Translations under genes and position numbers: made by a program
Source of the DNA: JAHBVH01 sp034432375
GTDB taxonomy: Bacteria > Chloroflexota > Anaerolineae > Caldilineales > Caldilineaceae
Direction: 5' to 3'
Length of the DNA stretch: 64,000 nt
NCBI GenBank assembly: GCA_034432375.1
Contig: DAOUCA010000065.1
Span: 4,261-68,260 of the forward strand
The notes under the pieces: generated by a model
The model's database searches: none
Told to the model about the DNA's origin: nothing
Seen by the model: only the letters and a program-made list of their open reading frames with translations
Part shown: one piece after another, positions 1 through 9,775 of the stretch
Layout of the letters: every line of letters starts with the position of its first letter
How positions within the stretch are numbered: position 1 is the first letter of the stretch

Positions 1-2
1 CC

Positions 3-854
3 AAACAGTTGAACTTGGTAACAACGCTCGACCCAACCATTGCGATCATTGCTGCTGATGGCCGGCGTTTGATGCAGGTCCTGCTGAATTTGTTGAATAA
101 TGCGATCAAATTTACCCCAGAGGGTGGCACGGTAGAAATGACAGTTTCCGGCGATCCAACGACCGAAACGGTGACTTTTGCTGTCCGCGACACCGGGATT
201 GGGATTGGCAAAGAAGATCTGCCACGGCTATTTCAGCCTTTTGTACAGTTGGATAGTCGTCTTTCGCGACGTTATGAGGGGGCCGGCCTTGGATTGGCCT
301 TGGTCTATCGATTGGTGAAGTTACATGGTGGTAGTGTAGCAGTGATCAGCGAACCGGAACAAGGTAGCACCTTTCGTGTGGCGCTTCCTTGGCAAAAGGG
401 GACCCAAAAGATTGTTTACGACGTTGAAAAGGATATAGTGCTTCATCAAGAACCGATAGCGCGCGTTGCGCTTGACGAAACTTCGATGCCTTTGATTTTG
501 GTGGTTGAGGATCATCTGGTCGCATTGGATGCAATGGATAACTATCTGCGTGCCAATGGCTACCGCGTTTTGGCGGCTCGTACCGGTGTCGATGCAATTG
601 CGCTAACCCGAAAACACCAACCTGATCTGATCTTGATGGATATTCAAATGCCTGAGATGGATGGTTTGGAGGCCATCCGGTCGATTCGTCAATTAGAGCA
701 TACGGCCAAGTGTCCAATTATTGCCATAACGGCATTGGCGATGCCCGGCGATCGGGAACGCTGCTTGGCGGCAGGGGCAACGATCTATATTAGTAAGCCA
801 ATTAGTTTACGCTATTTGCAACACACAATCGAGATGCAACTGCTGAAATCCTAA
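3..854 (+). CDS. Hybrid sensor histidine kinase, C-terminal part (HATPase + receiver)
   Basis: The reading frame is open to the left edge, so only the C-terminal end of a larger kinase is present. The first ~125 visible residues form a HATPase_c domain: N box LLNLLNNAIKF, G1 box DTGIGIG and G2 box GAGLGLALV. A receiver domain follows, with phospho-acceptor Asp in LILMDIQMP (about residue 211 counting from the TTG at 9) and the conserved Lys in SKPIS. It would autophosphorylate upstream of the window and relay phosphate to its own receiver. The sequence is closely related to the end of the 1834-residue kinase that follows on the same strand, suggesting tandem paralogues. Confidence 0.93.
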   Translation, partial: KQLNLVTTLDPTIAIIAADGRRLMQVLLNLLNNAIKFTPEGGTVEMTVSGDPTTETVTFAVRDTGIGIGKEDLPRLFQPFVQLDSRLSRRYEGAGLGLALVYRLVKLHGGSVAVISEPEQGSTFRVALPWQKGTQKIVYDVEKDIVLHQEPIARVALDETSMPLILVVEDHLVALDAMDNYLRANGYRVLAARTGVDAIALTRKHQPDLILMDIQMPEMDGLEAIRSIRQLEHTAKCPIIAITALAMPGDRERCLAAGATIYISKPISLRYLQHTIEMQLLKS

Positions 855-860
855 TAGGTA

Positions 861-930
861 AAACCCATAAAAGTGGCACAATCGTTCTCGTGTATAATTG
901 GGTGAAATCTGTGCCACTTTAATCTGGTTT
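861..930. repeat. Palindromic dispersed repeat, family A (copy 1)
   Basis: The arms AAAGTGGCACA and TGTGCCACTTT face each other across about 30 bases and sit just after the kinase stop codon. The left arm and loop (GTGGCACAAT then CTCGTGTA) recur at about 42456-42480, where the palindrome is longer. It may also act as a transcription terminator, but it has no clear T-run. Confidence 0.7.
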
Positions 931-1125
931 GTCTTAAGGATGAGAAGGCGATTTCGCACTAAAAGTTACCCATCCCAGTTAAAAATGTAGGAGGATGTTT
1001 ACGAGCCTGACAGCAAATTGTAACCGCCAGAAAGTTTAAGTTAAGGTAGACTACCTTTGCATGGAATACAAAAGGCAGTACTGTTTCTAGAATCGCGAGT
1101 GTAAGCAAGTTATCGAGATTGTCCA

Positions 1126-4100
1126 ATGCAGGGTTTGAGGTGGCAGGCTAGAATTTATATCGGATGCACGCTAGCCGTTGGCACATTGCTATATCTTTGG
1201 TGCTTCTTAAACCTTCGGTTGGAGCATCCAATGCTTCTGGCTATATTAGGCATCTTTGCGGCCATTACACACACCCTCAAAGTCGAAGGGGCCACCGCGA
1301 GATCTAGCTACCAGATCAGTTGGATCGCCTATGGTGCTTCCTTTGTGCTGTTGAACCCAACAGAAACCATGATTGTACTTGTGCTCGCTCATGCGGCTGA
1401 GTGGGTTTGGCATCGATCCCCTTGGTACATTGCGCTTTTTAACTTGACGGCCTTTGGGATCATTGCGGCGATCTCAGCCATCATCTGGCAGCTGATCAGC
1501 GGTGATAGCTCACCCTTTACACCGATTAGTGCTTTGGCCTACCTGACTGCTGCTGCCGCGTTTACCATTTTGAATCATCTGATGGTAGGGCTGGTTATCT
1601 GGCTCGCGCGCGGCGAAAATCTAATGCGTTCCGGTGTCTTTAACGTATTAACGCTGATGATCGATTTCGTCAGCTTTGGCATGGGGATTGCTTCGGGGCT
1701 GATTTGGCTTGTCAATCCCTACGCCGTCATCTTCATTCTGTCGCCGCTGTACCTGATCTATACCACGTTGCAAGTTCCATCATTGCAACAGCAGACGCGC
1801 CTTGAACCGAAGACTGGACTCTACAATGCGCGTTTTTTTTCAGAAACATTGGTCACCGAGTTGGAGCGTGCGGATAAGTTTAATCGGCCCATAACCGTAG
1901 TGATGGCCGATGTCGACCTATTGCGCAACATCAATAATAACTATGGGCACTTAGCCGGTGATACGGTCCTGATTGGCATCGCCAATACACTGCGCGAATT
2001 TGTGCGCGATTATGATATGGTCGCACGCTTTGGTGGTGAAGAGTTCGCCATTCTAATGCCAGAGACCACGCTCGCCCAAGCATTGCCGCTGATTGAACAG
2101 CTACGGGAAAAGGTCGCCTCTGCTGAATATGATGTCTCTACTAGTGTTACGCCACTCCATGTCACCATGAGCTTCGGGGTTGCGGAACGTGAGTTTCATG
2201 GGCAAAGTGGCGAACAGATTATTCACAATGCGGATTTAGCGGTCTATCGCTCAAAATCAACCACACGCAATCGCGTCTGTTTCTACGAAGATGGCGAAAT
2301 TAAGGATTATAGTCAGGGCGAAGCACCGATTATTCGTCCCGGTGATAGCAGTGAAGAGCATCTGCTCAATCGCATCCCACAACTTACATCGGTGCCTTTG
2401 TTGCGGTCGTCGACAACAACGATGCTCAATGGTGCATCGTCAAATGGCAAGAGCAATCTAACGCAGGCTTCCCAGAAGCCTGCTGATCTATTGCCGACCA
2501 AAGGTGGCAAGAGCGCATCTGCCACGGTCGCTGACATCCAAGACAAACCGAAGCGCGAACAAGCCACGGGTGCCACTAAACCGGCCGAAAAAGCGCCTGC
2601 CAATGTGCCCCACCCTGAATGGGCTGCCACAATTTACGTCTCTGTGTTAGCGGTTGTGACCATGGTGCTCCTACTCTGGTCATTTACCTTCGCTATTCCG
2701 GTTGACTGGATAGGCATCTTTACATTTGCGCTTCTGGCGCTCTTTACCGAATGGCTAGCGATTGATATCTACACTCACAACACGTCAGTTTCGACCTCTG
2801 TTGCACCATTGATCGCTGCTGCCTGTCTATTTGGCGCACCGGGGGCACTGGTTCTCAGTGTTGCGCTCTCTGCATCGGCGATGATCAAGCATCGCAGCCC
2901 ACTGCTGCGCTTTGCCTTTAACACCAGTAATCATCTTTTTGCCGGCTTGCTTTGTGTCAATTTCTTATACTGGAGTGGACTGCTGGTCACCACGCACACG
3001 ACGATCAGCAGCGCGATTGGCGTTATCTCGGCAACCGGCCTGACCTACCTGAGTACAACAATTTTGATGACCGGTGTCATCTACTTGACGAGTGGTCTGC
3101 CTGTTAGAGAGATCTGGTCCGAGCGTTTTTATTGGCTCTGGCCCTATTACATTGCCTTGGGGCTCGTTTCTTATGCATTAGCGATTGGCTACAGCAACAG
3201 CGGCTTTATCGGTGTTACAATCTTCTTTGTACCGTTGCTGATGTTGCGCATTAGCCAAAACCAATACTTGAGCCGGACAGAATCGATGGTGCTTCAACTG
3301 CGGGCGGCAAACAACGAACTGGTCGCGCGTAGCAATGAAATCTCGGCGATGAATGACGGGCTAATCTTAGCGCTATCTCATGCCAGCGATCTGCGCGATC
3401 CGTATGTTCATGGCCATGCACAGCATGTTGCACGTTATGCGGTTTTGATCGCCAAAGAAATTGGCGTTAGCAAAGAACGGACTGAAGCAATTCAGCAGGC
3501 CGCGCTGCTGCATGATATTGGCAAGATCGGCATTCCAGAAAAGATTCTCTTTAAGCCTTCTCGCCTGAGCCATGATGAATATACGTTGATGAAGCAGCAC
3601 GCCGTCTTGGGCGCGGCACTGGTGCAAGAGATTGAATCGTTGCAGCATCTCGCTCCGTTCATTCGTCATCATCACGAGTACTACAATGGTGAGGGTTATC
3701 CACATGGGCTTGCTGACGATCAGATTCCGTTGGAGGCACGAATTTTGAGTGTCGCCGATGCGATCGAAGCAATGGCCTCCGACAGACCCTACCGCCGTGC
3801 CCTGAGTGCCACGGCAATTTTACAGGAGTTGCAAAAACATTCTGGTACCCAATTTGATAGTCGTATTGTGGATGCATTTACACAAGTTATTAAAGCGCAA
3901 GGTGAAACATTGATTGTAAACTCAGCCCGAAACATTTCACGGATTATTGACCAACAGAATCTTGACTCTGTTGACGCACCATCGGACGTGGTGGCCACAA
4001 TAGCTGTAGACGATCAACCAACCGCCACCCTACTTCACTCAGATCTGGATAGTATGAACATTGCACTTCAACGAGCAATCGCCGCTCACCGCCGCATGGA

Positions 4101-6630
4101 AGTCAGTGCACAAGAAGGGCGTGACCTGGCTGAGACCCTGCTCAAGGTTGCCAGCACAATTAATATGACACTGGACCTCAACCGTGTCCTGACTGTGATC
4201 TTGGAGCAATTGGCCTTTGTCATGGATTATGACAATGCGTCCATCATGTTGATTGAAGGGGAAATGGTCAACTCGGTGGCACGCCGTTCGATCCATGTGC
4301 CGGAAAGTCAATCGCTTTCGGTGCCAGTCCAAAGATTGCGCCATATCCAAGAGGTGATGGAGACGCAGCACGCGGTTGTCATCTCCGACACTTACAACGA
4401 TCCCCGCTGGATGCGTCGCGCTGGTAGCGAGCAGATTCGCTGTTGGTTGGGGATCCCCCTGATGGTGCAAAATCGCATCATTGGCATGATGAACTTGAGC
4501 AATGGCCGGCCGGACTATTATACGGAACGCCATGTTCAGGTGGCAACCGCATTTGCCGCTCATGCTGCGATTGCGATTGAAAATGCGCGTCTCTTTACAC
4601 AGGCTCAAACGGAACTGGCTGAGCGTGAACGTGCTGAAGAAGCATTGCGCCAATCTCAAGAGCATCTACAAGAACGCGTCATTGATTTGCAAATTGCCAA
4701 AGCCGCCGAAGAAAAACAACGCGAATTAGCCGAGACGTTGAGTGAAGCGGCCCACTCGCTGAATTCCAGCCTTTCGCTACAAGAGGTGCTGAGCACCATT
4801 CTTACCTATCTTGGCCGGGTTGTCTCTTCTGATAGTATTGCGGTAAAGCTAATCGCGGGCAAACGTACTGAATTGTTAGCCCACCGCAGCAGCGAGTTAC
4901 CCAATTGGCAATTCACCAAACGCAACTTTGATCTACTGCCTTTGGAAAAACAGGTGGTACAGAAACGGCTGCCGGTAATTGTCCGCAATGCATCGACTGA
5001 ACCTTTGTGGCAGAGCATTAAGGGTGCCGAAGCGATCAAAAGTTGGCTTGGCGTGCCGCTCATGGTGCAAGACAAAGTCGTTGGCTTGCTGACATTGACG
5101 AAAAAAGAGATCAGTTATTACACCGATGCCGATGCTCGCCTGGTTGCCGCCTTTGCCAATCAAGCGGCGATTGCAATTACCAATGCCCGCCTCTATGAGC
5201 AAGTACAGGAAGAGTTGGTCGAACGGATGCGGGCCGAAATGGCCTTGCAAGAGGAACGTTCGCTCTTGGCGCAGCGTGTGGAGGAGCGCACGAGCGAATT
5301 AAAGCAAGCCAACGAGCAGTTAACTTCTGCGTTGCGCACAAAAGATGAGTTTCTCGCAACTATGAGCCATGAGCTGCGAACCCCCTTAAATGCTATTTTG
5401 CTCCTCTCCGAATCGATGCAAAATGGGGTCTATGGTGGCATCGAAGAGCGGCAGATTGGTGTCCTAGACAATGTAAAACAGAGCGCACGCCACCTGCTTT
5501 CGCTAATCAATGACATCCTAGATATGTCAAAGATTGAAGCTGGTATGTTTGAGATCGACAAAGGTCCAGTCTCCGTTTCGGCCATCTGTCGCAACAGCCT
5601 AAAGATCATTGATGAATCGGCTCGTAGCAAAGGTATTATCTTAGTGCAACACTTTGATAGCCAAGTCGATACCGTCAATGGTGATGAACGGCGGTTGTCT
5701 CAAATTCTAGTTAATCTACTAAGCAACGCGGTGAAATTTACACCGGAAGGTGGCACAGTGGGCCTCGATATTGTTGGCGATATCGAAACCGGAATGGTCA
5801 ACTTTACGGTATGGGATACGGGCATTGGCATTGCACAGGAAGATATGAAGCGACTCTTCCAGCCCTTTGTACAGTTGGACAGTAAGCTCTCACGCCTCTA
5901 CGAGGGCACGGGGTTGGGATTGGCGCTGGTTGACCGGTTGGCAAAATTGCATGGTGGCACTGTCAAGCTGGAAAGTGAAGTAGACAAAGGCAGCCGCTTT
6001 ACCGTTGCGATCCCTTGGCAAAATGACGATGATGATTTTATGCGTTTGGCATTTAATTTGTTGGGCAACGATCGCAAAGTCGAAGAGCCTGTCAATCCGG
6101 CGCTCTCTGATGATGAGTGGCTTGCTTCTTTGGGAATGGATGCATTGGGGATCGCCCCTCAAGTCGCTGAAGAGAATGATTCCGTCGTCCATACCAATGG
6201 CAATTTGGCAAGTGCTCCTCCCCCTAGCAGACCGGCAGAGCGCACACAGTTGCTTGTCTTATTGGTGGAAGATAATGAGATCGGGATTGAAGCGATGGAT
6301 GATTATTTAAGCGCAAACCAGTACCAGGTAGTGGTTGCCCGCAATGGCATGGAAGCGATTCGCATGGCCGATGAGTGGCAGCCTGACCTGATTCTAATGG
6401 ATATACAAATGCCAGATATGGATGGTTTGGAAGCAACGAGCAAAATTCGTACCAATCCTAGTCACGCTCACATTCCGATTATCGCGCTGACTGCCTTGGC
6501 GATGCCCGGTGATCGGGAACGCTGCCTGCAGGCCGGTGTCAACGAATATTTGAGCAAACCTGTCAGCATGAAGCATCTACTCCAGGTAATGGCGATGCAA
6601 TTGCATGGGCATCACCTGCAACATAGCTAG
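1126..6630 (+). CDS. Giant membrane hybrid histidine kinase with GGDEF and HD-GYP domains
   Basis: 1834 residues. Order seen: membrane block 1 (about 1-215); GGDEF domain with intact GGEEF at 303-307 and an I-site-like RxxD at 294-297; low-complexity linker (about 400-505); membrane block 2 (about 505-720); HD-GYP domain (HD at 796-797, HHHEYYNGEGYPHG at 848-861); two GAF domains (about 1010-1370); coiled segment; HisKA with His1415 in MSHELRTP; HATPase_c; receiver with Asp1759 in LMDIQMP. Both c-di-GMP synthesis and hydrolysis are therefore plausible in one polypeptide, joined to a phosphorelay. The two membrane blocks resemble each other, so the front half may be an internal duplication of TM-plus-output units. 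No strong ribosome site precedes the ATG. Confidence 0.93.
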   Translation: MQGLRWQARIYIGCTLAVGTLLYLWCFLNLRLEHPMLLAILGIFAAITHTLKVEGATARSSYQISWIAYGASFVLLNPTETMIVLVLAHAAEWVWHRSPWYIALFNLTAFGIIAAISAIIWQLISGDSSPFTPISALAYLTAAAAFTILNHLMVGLVIWLARGENLMRSGVFNVLTLMIDFVSFGMGIASGLIWLVNPYAVIFILSPLYLIYTTLQVPSLQQQTRLEPKTGLYNARFFSETLVTELERADKFNRPITVVMADVDLLRNINNNYGHLAGDTVLIGIANTLREFVRDYDMVARFGGEEFAILMPETTLAQALPLIEQLREKVASAEYDVSTSVTPLHVTMSFGVAEREFHGQSGEQIIHNADLAVYRSKSTTRNRVCFYEDGEIKDYSQGEAPIIRPGDSSEEHLLNRIPQLTSVPLLRSSTTTMLNGASSNGKSNLTQASQKPADLLPTKGGKSASATVADIQDKPKREQATGATKPAEKAPANVPHPEWAATIYVSVLAVVTMVLLLWSFTFAIPVDWIGIFTFALLALFTEWLAIDIYTHNTSVSTSVAPLIAAACLFGAPGALVLSVALSASAMIKHRSPLLRFAFNTSNHLFAGLLCVNFLYWSGLLVTTHTTISSAIGVISATGLTYLSTTILMTGVIYLTSGLPVREIWSERFYWLWPYYIALGLVSYALAIGYSNSGFIGVTIFFVPLLMLRISQNQYLSRTESMVLQLRAANNELVARSNEISAMNDGLILALSHASDLRDPYVHGHAQHVARYAVLIAKEIGVSKERTEAIQQAALLHDIGKIGIPEKILFKPSRLSHDEYTLMKQHAVLGAALVQEIESLQHLAPFIRHHHEYYNGEGYPHGLADDQIPLEARILSVADAIEAMASDRPYRRALSATAILQELQKHSGTQFDSRIVDAFTQVIKAQGETLIVNSARNISRIIDQQNLDSVDAPSDVVATIAVDDQPTATLLHSDLDSMNIALQRAIAAHRRMEVSAQEGRDLAETLLKVASTINMTLDLNRVLTVILEQLAFVMDYDNASIMLIEGEMVNSVARRSIHVPESQSLSVPVQRLRHIQEVMETQHAVVISDTYNDPRWMRRAGSEQIRCWLGIPLMVQNRIIGMMNLSNGRPDYYTERHVQVATAFAAHAAIAIENARLFTQAQTELAERERAEEALRQSQEHLQERVIDLQIAKAAEEKQRELAETLSEAAHSLNSSLSLQEVLSTILTYLGRVVSSDSIAVKLIAGKRTELLAHRSSELPNWQFTKRNFDLLPLEKQVVQKRLPVIVRNASTEPLWQSIKGAEAIKSWLGVPLMVQDKVVGLLTLTKKEISYYTDADARLVAAFANQAAIAITNARLYEQVQEELVERMRAEMALQEERSLLAQRVEERTSELKQANEQLTSALRTKDEFLATMSHELRTPLNAILLLSESMQNGVYGGIEERQIGVLDNVKQSARHLLSLINDILDMSKIEAGMFEIDKGPVSVSAICRNSLKIIDESARSKGIILVQHFDSQVDTVNGDERRLSQILVNLLSNAVKFTPEGGTVGLDIVGDIETGMVNFTVWDTGIGIAQEDMKRLFQPFVQLDSKLSRLYEGTGLGLALVDRLAKLHGGTVKLESEVDKGSRFTVAIPWQNDDDDFMRLAFNLLGNDRKVEEPVNPALSDDEWLASLGMDALGIAPQVAEENDSVVHTNGNLASAPPPSRPAERTQLLVLLVEDNEIGIEAMDDYLSANQYQVVVARNGMEAIRMADEWQPDLILMDIQMPDMDGLEATSKIRTNPSHAHIPIIALTALAMPGDRERCLQAGVNEYLSKPVSMKHLLQVMAMQLHGHHLQHS

Positions 6631-6726
6631 TGCTTGTTGCGAAACAGAATAAGGGCACGCAAAGGCGCAAAGCTCGTCAAGGGCTTCTCGCTAATGTCAA
6701 CAGGACCCGCACAGAGTACAGATATG

Positions 6727-6768
6727 CAAAAAAAAGACACCACCCTAGCGGTGGTGCCTTTTTTTTAC
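6727..6768. terminator. Bidirectional intrinsic terminator
   Basis: A 7-bp stem CACCACC/GGTGGTG (6738-6744 with 6750-6756) has an A-run on its left and eight T on its right, so it can stop transcription from both strands. It lies between the giant kinase and the convergent ABC operon and touches the stop codon of the ATPase gene. Confidence 0.9.
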
Positions 6769-7799
6769 GCCGGGAGAGCCCATAGCTGTTGTGGCGGCAA
6801 GCAAAGTTGGACCGTTTCCCCGGGCCAGATCGTGCGATCTGTCGAAGTATGGATACGCCACATTACGGGGCCAAGGCTCACGATGATCTGCAAATAGGTG
6901 CCCATATAGTCGACCTGCTCGACGGTGGCGGAGACACAATTGGCCGCCCCCGGCTGTGCAAGGAGCACCTGTTCCGGGCGCAGGGTCAAAATAACGGGAC
7001 CATCGGCGATTGCGGTAGACTGTTGGATCGACAAGTTCCCAACCGCGGTGTGGACGCAGTTACCTTGTTTCTGGCCGGGCAAAAAATTCTCATTGCGAAA
7101 GAAACGAGCCACCACCATGTTGTGCGGTTGATCATAAAAGGCGCGCGGCGGGCTATATTGTTGCAAGCGCCCATCAACCATTAACGCCACACGGTCGGCC
7201 AACATCACCGCCTCTTCCTGATCGTGAGTGACAAAGATCGTCGTGATGCCCAAGGATTGTTGTAAATCTCGGATCAGCTTGCGCATCTCCAATCGCAAGT
7301 TGGCATCGAGATTGGCCAGCGGCTCATCGAGCAGCAGGAGCGCCGGCTCGATTACCAACGCCCGTGCCAACGCCACCCGCTGTTGTTGCCCGCCGGAGAG
7401 TTCATGTGCCCGCCGTTTTTCATAGCCGGCTAATTGCACTAGCGCCAACATCGCACTGACCCGACGACTAACTTCCCGGCTGTTGACGCGTCGCATCTTT
7501 AGCCCAAAGCCCACGTTGTCGGCCACATTCATGTGTGGAAACAACAGGTGCTTCTGAAAGACCATCACCGCACCCCGCTCTTCCGGGGCGACACGCAAGA
7601 CCGAACGCCCATCAAAGAGAATGTCGCCGCGGCTTGGCGTCAATAGTCCCGCGATCATGCGCATTGTTGTGGTTTTCCCGCAGCCGGATGGACCTAACAG
7701 GGCAACTAGTTCTCCCGAATCGACGGTCAAATTGAGCGCATCAACCGCAACGACGCGGCCAAATTCTTTACACAGTTCCTTAATCTGTACGCTACTCAT
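6765..7799 (-). CDS. ynjD: ABC transporter ATP-binding protein (YnjD/PotA-like)
   Basis: 344 residues. Walker A GPSGCGKTT at 36-44, signature LSGGQ at 134-138, Walker B LLLLDEP ending at about 160, H-loop in FVTHDQEEA, and a C-terminal TOBE-like regulatory region. It energises the importer formed with the two permeases and the binding protein upstream on the minus strand. The ATG overlaps the stop of the adjacent permease as ATGA, so translation is probably coupled. The substrate is not shown by the sequence; the naming follows the partner binding protein. Confidence 0.92.
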   Translation of the reverse strand: MSSVQIKELCKEFGRVVAVDALNLTVDSGELVALLGPSGCGKTTTMRMIAGLLTPSRGDILFDGRSVLRVAPEERGAVMVFQKHLLFPHMNVADNVGFGLKMRRVNSREVSRRVSAMLALVQLAGYEKRRAHELSGGQQQRVALARALVIEPALLLLDEPLANLDANLRLEMRKLIRDLQQSLGITTIFVTHDQEEAVMLADRVALMVDGRLQQYSPPRAFYDQPHNMVVARFFRNENFLPGQKQGNCVHTAVGNLSIQQSTAIADGPVILTLRPEQVLLAQPGAANCVSATVEQVDYMGTYLQIIVSLGPVMWRIHTSTDRTIWPGETVQLCLPPQQLWALPA

Positions 7800-8599
7800 A
7801 ACCGGCCTAACCCACTTACCGCATCGGCCCCTGTGCTCAATGTGCGCGAAGTAAAGAGTAAGATGAGCAGGGCCGGCAAAATAAAGACAAGGCTGAGCGC
7901 GGCCGCGTTGGCATGGTTGGCAGCACTAATAAAGGGAAAAAGTACCATGGGCAAGGTAACTACACGGCCACCACCAATGAGGAGTGTGGTAATGTATTGG
8001 CTCCATGAGACGAGAAAGGTGAAGAGCATTGCCACGAGCAGACCGGGAAAGATTGTGGGTAGCGTGACATAGCATAACGTGCGCAACGGTCCCGCACCCA
8101 AGGTCCGTGCGGTCTCTTCTAATTCCGTGGCATAGTTGGCAAAGACACTGGAGATCACAAGCACAAAATAGGGCAGGGCCGGCACCAGGTGAATGAGCAC
8201 AACACCGGTAAAGCTGTCGGCCAGGCCATAGCGAATAAAGAGAATATGGATGCCCATCATGACGACCAACGTTGGGACAAAAAGGGGAGCTGTCATCAAG
8301 GCATTGACCAGCCGTTTGCCGCGAAACTCATGCAGCCCCAAAGCACGCCCCGCTGGCAGCCCAATCAACACAGAGATAAGGACAACCGTCAACGCTAGCA
8401 GCATGCTTGTTAGCAGTGCCTCGCCTACCCGTGATGAAGGCGAGACTAGATAGCGCCAGGCTTGTAGACCCCACTGTTGTGGTAGCAGGTTGGGAAAAAA
8501 CCAACCAAAAGCAAAAGACCAGATGGCCTGAGGGATAATGGGCAAGAGGACACCAGTCGTAATTGAAATCAGAGCAAAGATGCGAACCAAACGTTGCAT
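7796..8599 (-). CDS. ABC transporter permease, binding-protein-dependent (second subunit)
   Basis: 267 residues with about six hydrophobic segments and the cytoplasmic EAA-type loop (ATELEETARTLGAGPLRT), which docks on the ATPase. It pairs with the permease at 8762-9616. In enterobacterial YnjBCD the permease YnjC is one long chain; here the two halves are separate genes. ATGA overlap with the ATPase gene. The ribosome site is weak. Confidence 0.9.
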   Translation of the reverse strand: MQRLVRIFALISITTGVLLPIIPQAIWSFAFGWFFPNLLPQQWGLQAWRYLVSPSSRVGEALLTSMLLALTVVLISVLIGLPAGRALGLHEFRGKRLVNALMTAPLFVPTLVVMMGIHILFIRYGLADSFTGVVLIHLVPALPYFVLVISSVFANYATELEETARTLGAGPLRTLCYVTLPTIFPGLLVAMLFTFLVSWSQYITTLLIGGGRVVTLPMVLFPFISAANHANAAALSLVFILPALLILLFTSRTLSTGADAVSGLGRL

Positions 8600-8761
8600 A
8601 GCTATCCGGTGAATTGTTGACGAAAGGTACCCACTCGACTACCCCCTCCTAACCTCCGCCCCGAGCAGGGGAAGAGTATTGCTCCCCTCCCTGATGTCGG
8701 GAAGGGGCCGGGGGTGGGATGAATCGTTGCAAAAGTCGAATAAGCATAGTGCAAAATATTA
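8600..8761. repeat. GC-rich repetitive spacer inside the ABC operon
   Basis: A 162-base gap between two co-directional permease genes. It contains C-rich and G-rich runs (8641-8720) able to pair with each other (CCCC.AGCAGGGG and CTCCCT...GGGAAGGGG). No reading frame. Such a spacer is unusual inside an otherwise tight operon and looks like inserted repeat DNA. Confidence 0.5.
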
Positions 8762-9616
8762 CTACGCACGTAGCCGTCGCTCCAATGCGAGCCAAAGGTT
8801 CAACAGTACCACCACTATCACCGTGATGATCATCCCCATTGCCATCGCTTCTGGCCGCTGATTGAGATCCGGGTCAGTATACGTGCGATAGGCGGTTACG
8901 GGCAAGACATTGGGGTAACGTTGGCCAAGCAAGAGGGGGATCTCGAAGCTGCCAAAGACAAAGGCAAAGACAATCACCCCTGTGACAGTGATACCGGGCA
9001 TGATTAACGGTAGCAATACATAGCGAAAGCGTTGCCAACCGCTGGCCCCCAACGTCTGCGCCACCTCTTCGTACTCTCGACCCACGCCTTTGAGTACGGC
9101 CAGAATCACCAGCCCAATGAAGGGGACTTCTTTCCACACATAGACAAGAATGGTGGCGATCTGCCAGCGATCAAAAACGAGCGCCGGAAACTGACTCGGT
9201 CGTTCCAGCCAGCCAGCATGATAAAAGAGACGGGCAAAGAGGCCACTCTGCGTCAACAAGAGCACAAACCCCGCGGCCGCCACCAAATGAGGCACCGGCA
9301 GCGGCAGTTGAAAGAAAAAGGTGACAATTCGGCTACCGGCAAAGCGCCGCCGCAGCACGAGCGCCACACCTATCGCTATCCCAATCGCCAACAGGGTACT
9401 GCTCAAGGAGATGTAGAGGGTTAGCCGGAGTGATGTATAGAAATCACCGTCGGTTAAGATGTTGCCATAGTGGCGCAAGGTTGGTTTGGTCAGCCCAATG
9501 ATTGGCATGTAATCCAAACTTTGCCCCAGCCCCACCACTACGCCCCCCAAAAAGAGCACGATAATGAGCACCAGCGCTGGCGCTAACATCAACCAAATTC
9601 GTGTCCGTTCGCCCAA
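8762..9616 (-). CDS. ABC transporter permease, binding-protein-dependent (first subunit)
   Basis: 284 residues, about six membrane segments and an EAA-type loop (GREYEEVAQTLGASGW). Partner of the 7796-8599 permease. The predicted start is TTG at 9616, preceded by GAGAGAGGCAGGA. The next in-frame codon upstream that stops translation is the TAG inside the CTAG at the edge of the palindromic element at 9636-9760, so the insertion may have removed the original start. Start assignment is uncertain; the family assignment is not. Confidence 0.88.
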   Translation of the reverse strand: MGERTRIWLMLAPALVLIIVLFLGGVVVGLGQSLDYMPIIGLTKPTLRHYGNILTDGDFYTSLRLTLYISLSSTLLAIGIAIGVALVLRRRFAGSRIVTFFFQLPLPVPHLVAAAGFVLLLTQSGLFARLFYHAGWLERPSQFPALVFDRWQIATILVYVWKEVPFIGLVILAVLKGVGREYEEVAQTLGASGWQRFRYVLLPLIMPGITVTGVIVFAFVFGSFEIPLLLGQRYPNVLPVTAYRTYTDPDLNQRPEAMAMGMIITVIVVVLLNLWLALERRLRA

Positions 9617-9631
9617 ACGTCCTGCCTCTCT

Positions 9632-9764
9632 CTAGTACAGCACGGCGTAAATAGACCAATAGTCAGACAGTAGGACAGTAGGACAGTAGGGCAGTGAGAC
9701 AGTAGAACAGTGAGACAGTGACTGTCCTACTGTCTCACTGTCCTACTTAGCCGTTGTGTACTAG
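9632..9764. mobile_element. MITE-like palindromic element with CTAG duplication (family B, copy 1)
   Basis: Bases 9636-9760 are flanked by CTAG at 9632-9635 and 9761-9764. The two ends read inward as TACAGCACGGCGTAAATA and TACACAACGGCTAAGTAG, imperfect terminal inverted repeats. The interior is a palindrome built of CAGTAGGACAGTGAG-like units. It has no coding capacity. The same ends and the same CTAG flanks occur at 16721-16822. It lies between the YnjB-like gene and its first permease. Confidence 0.75.
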
Positions 9765-9775
9765 CCATCTACTCC

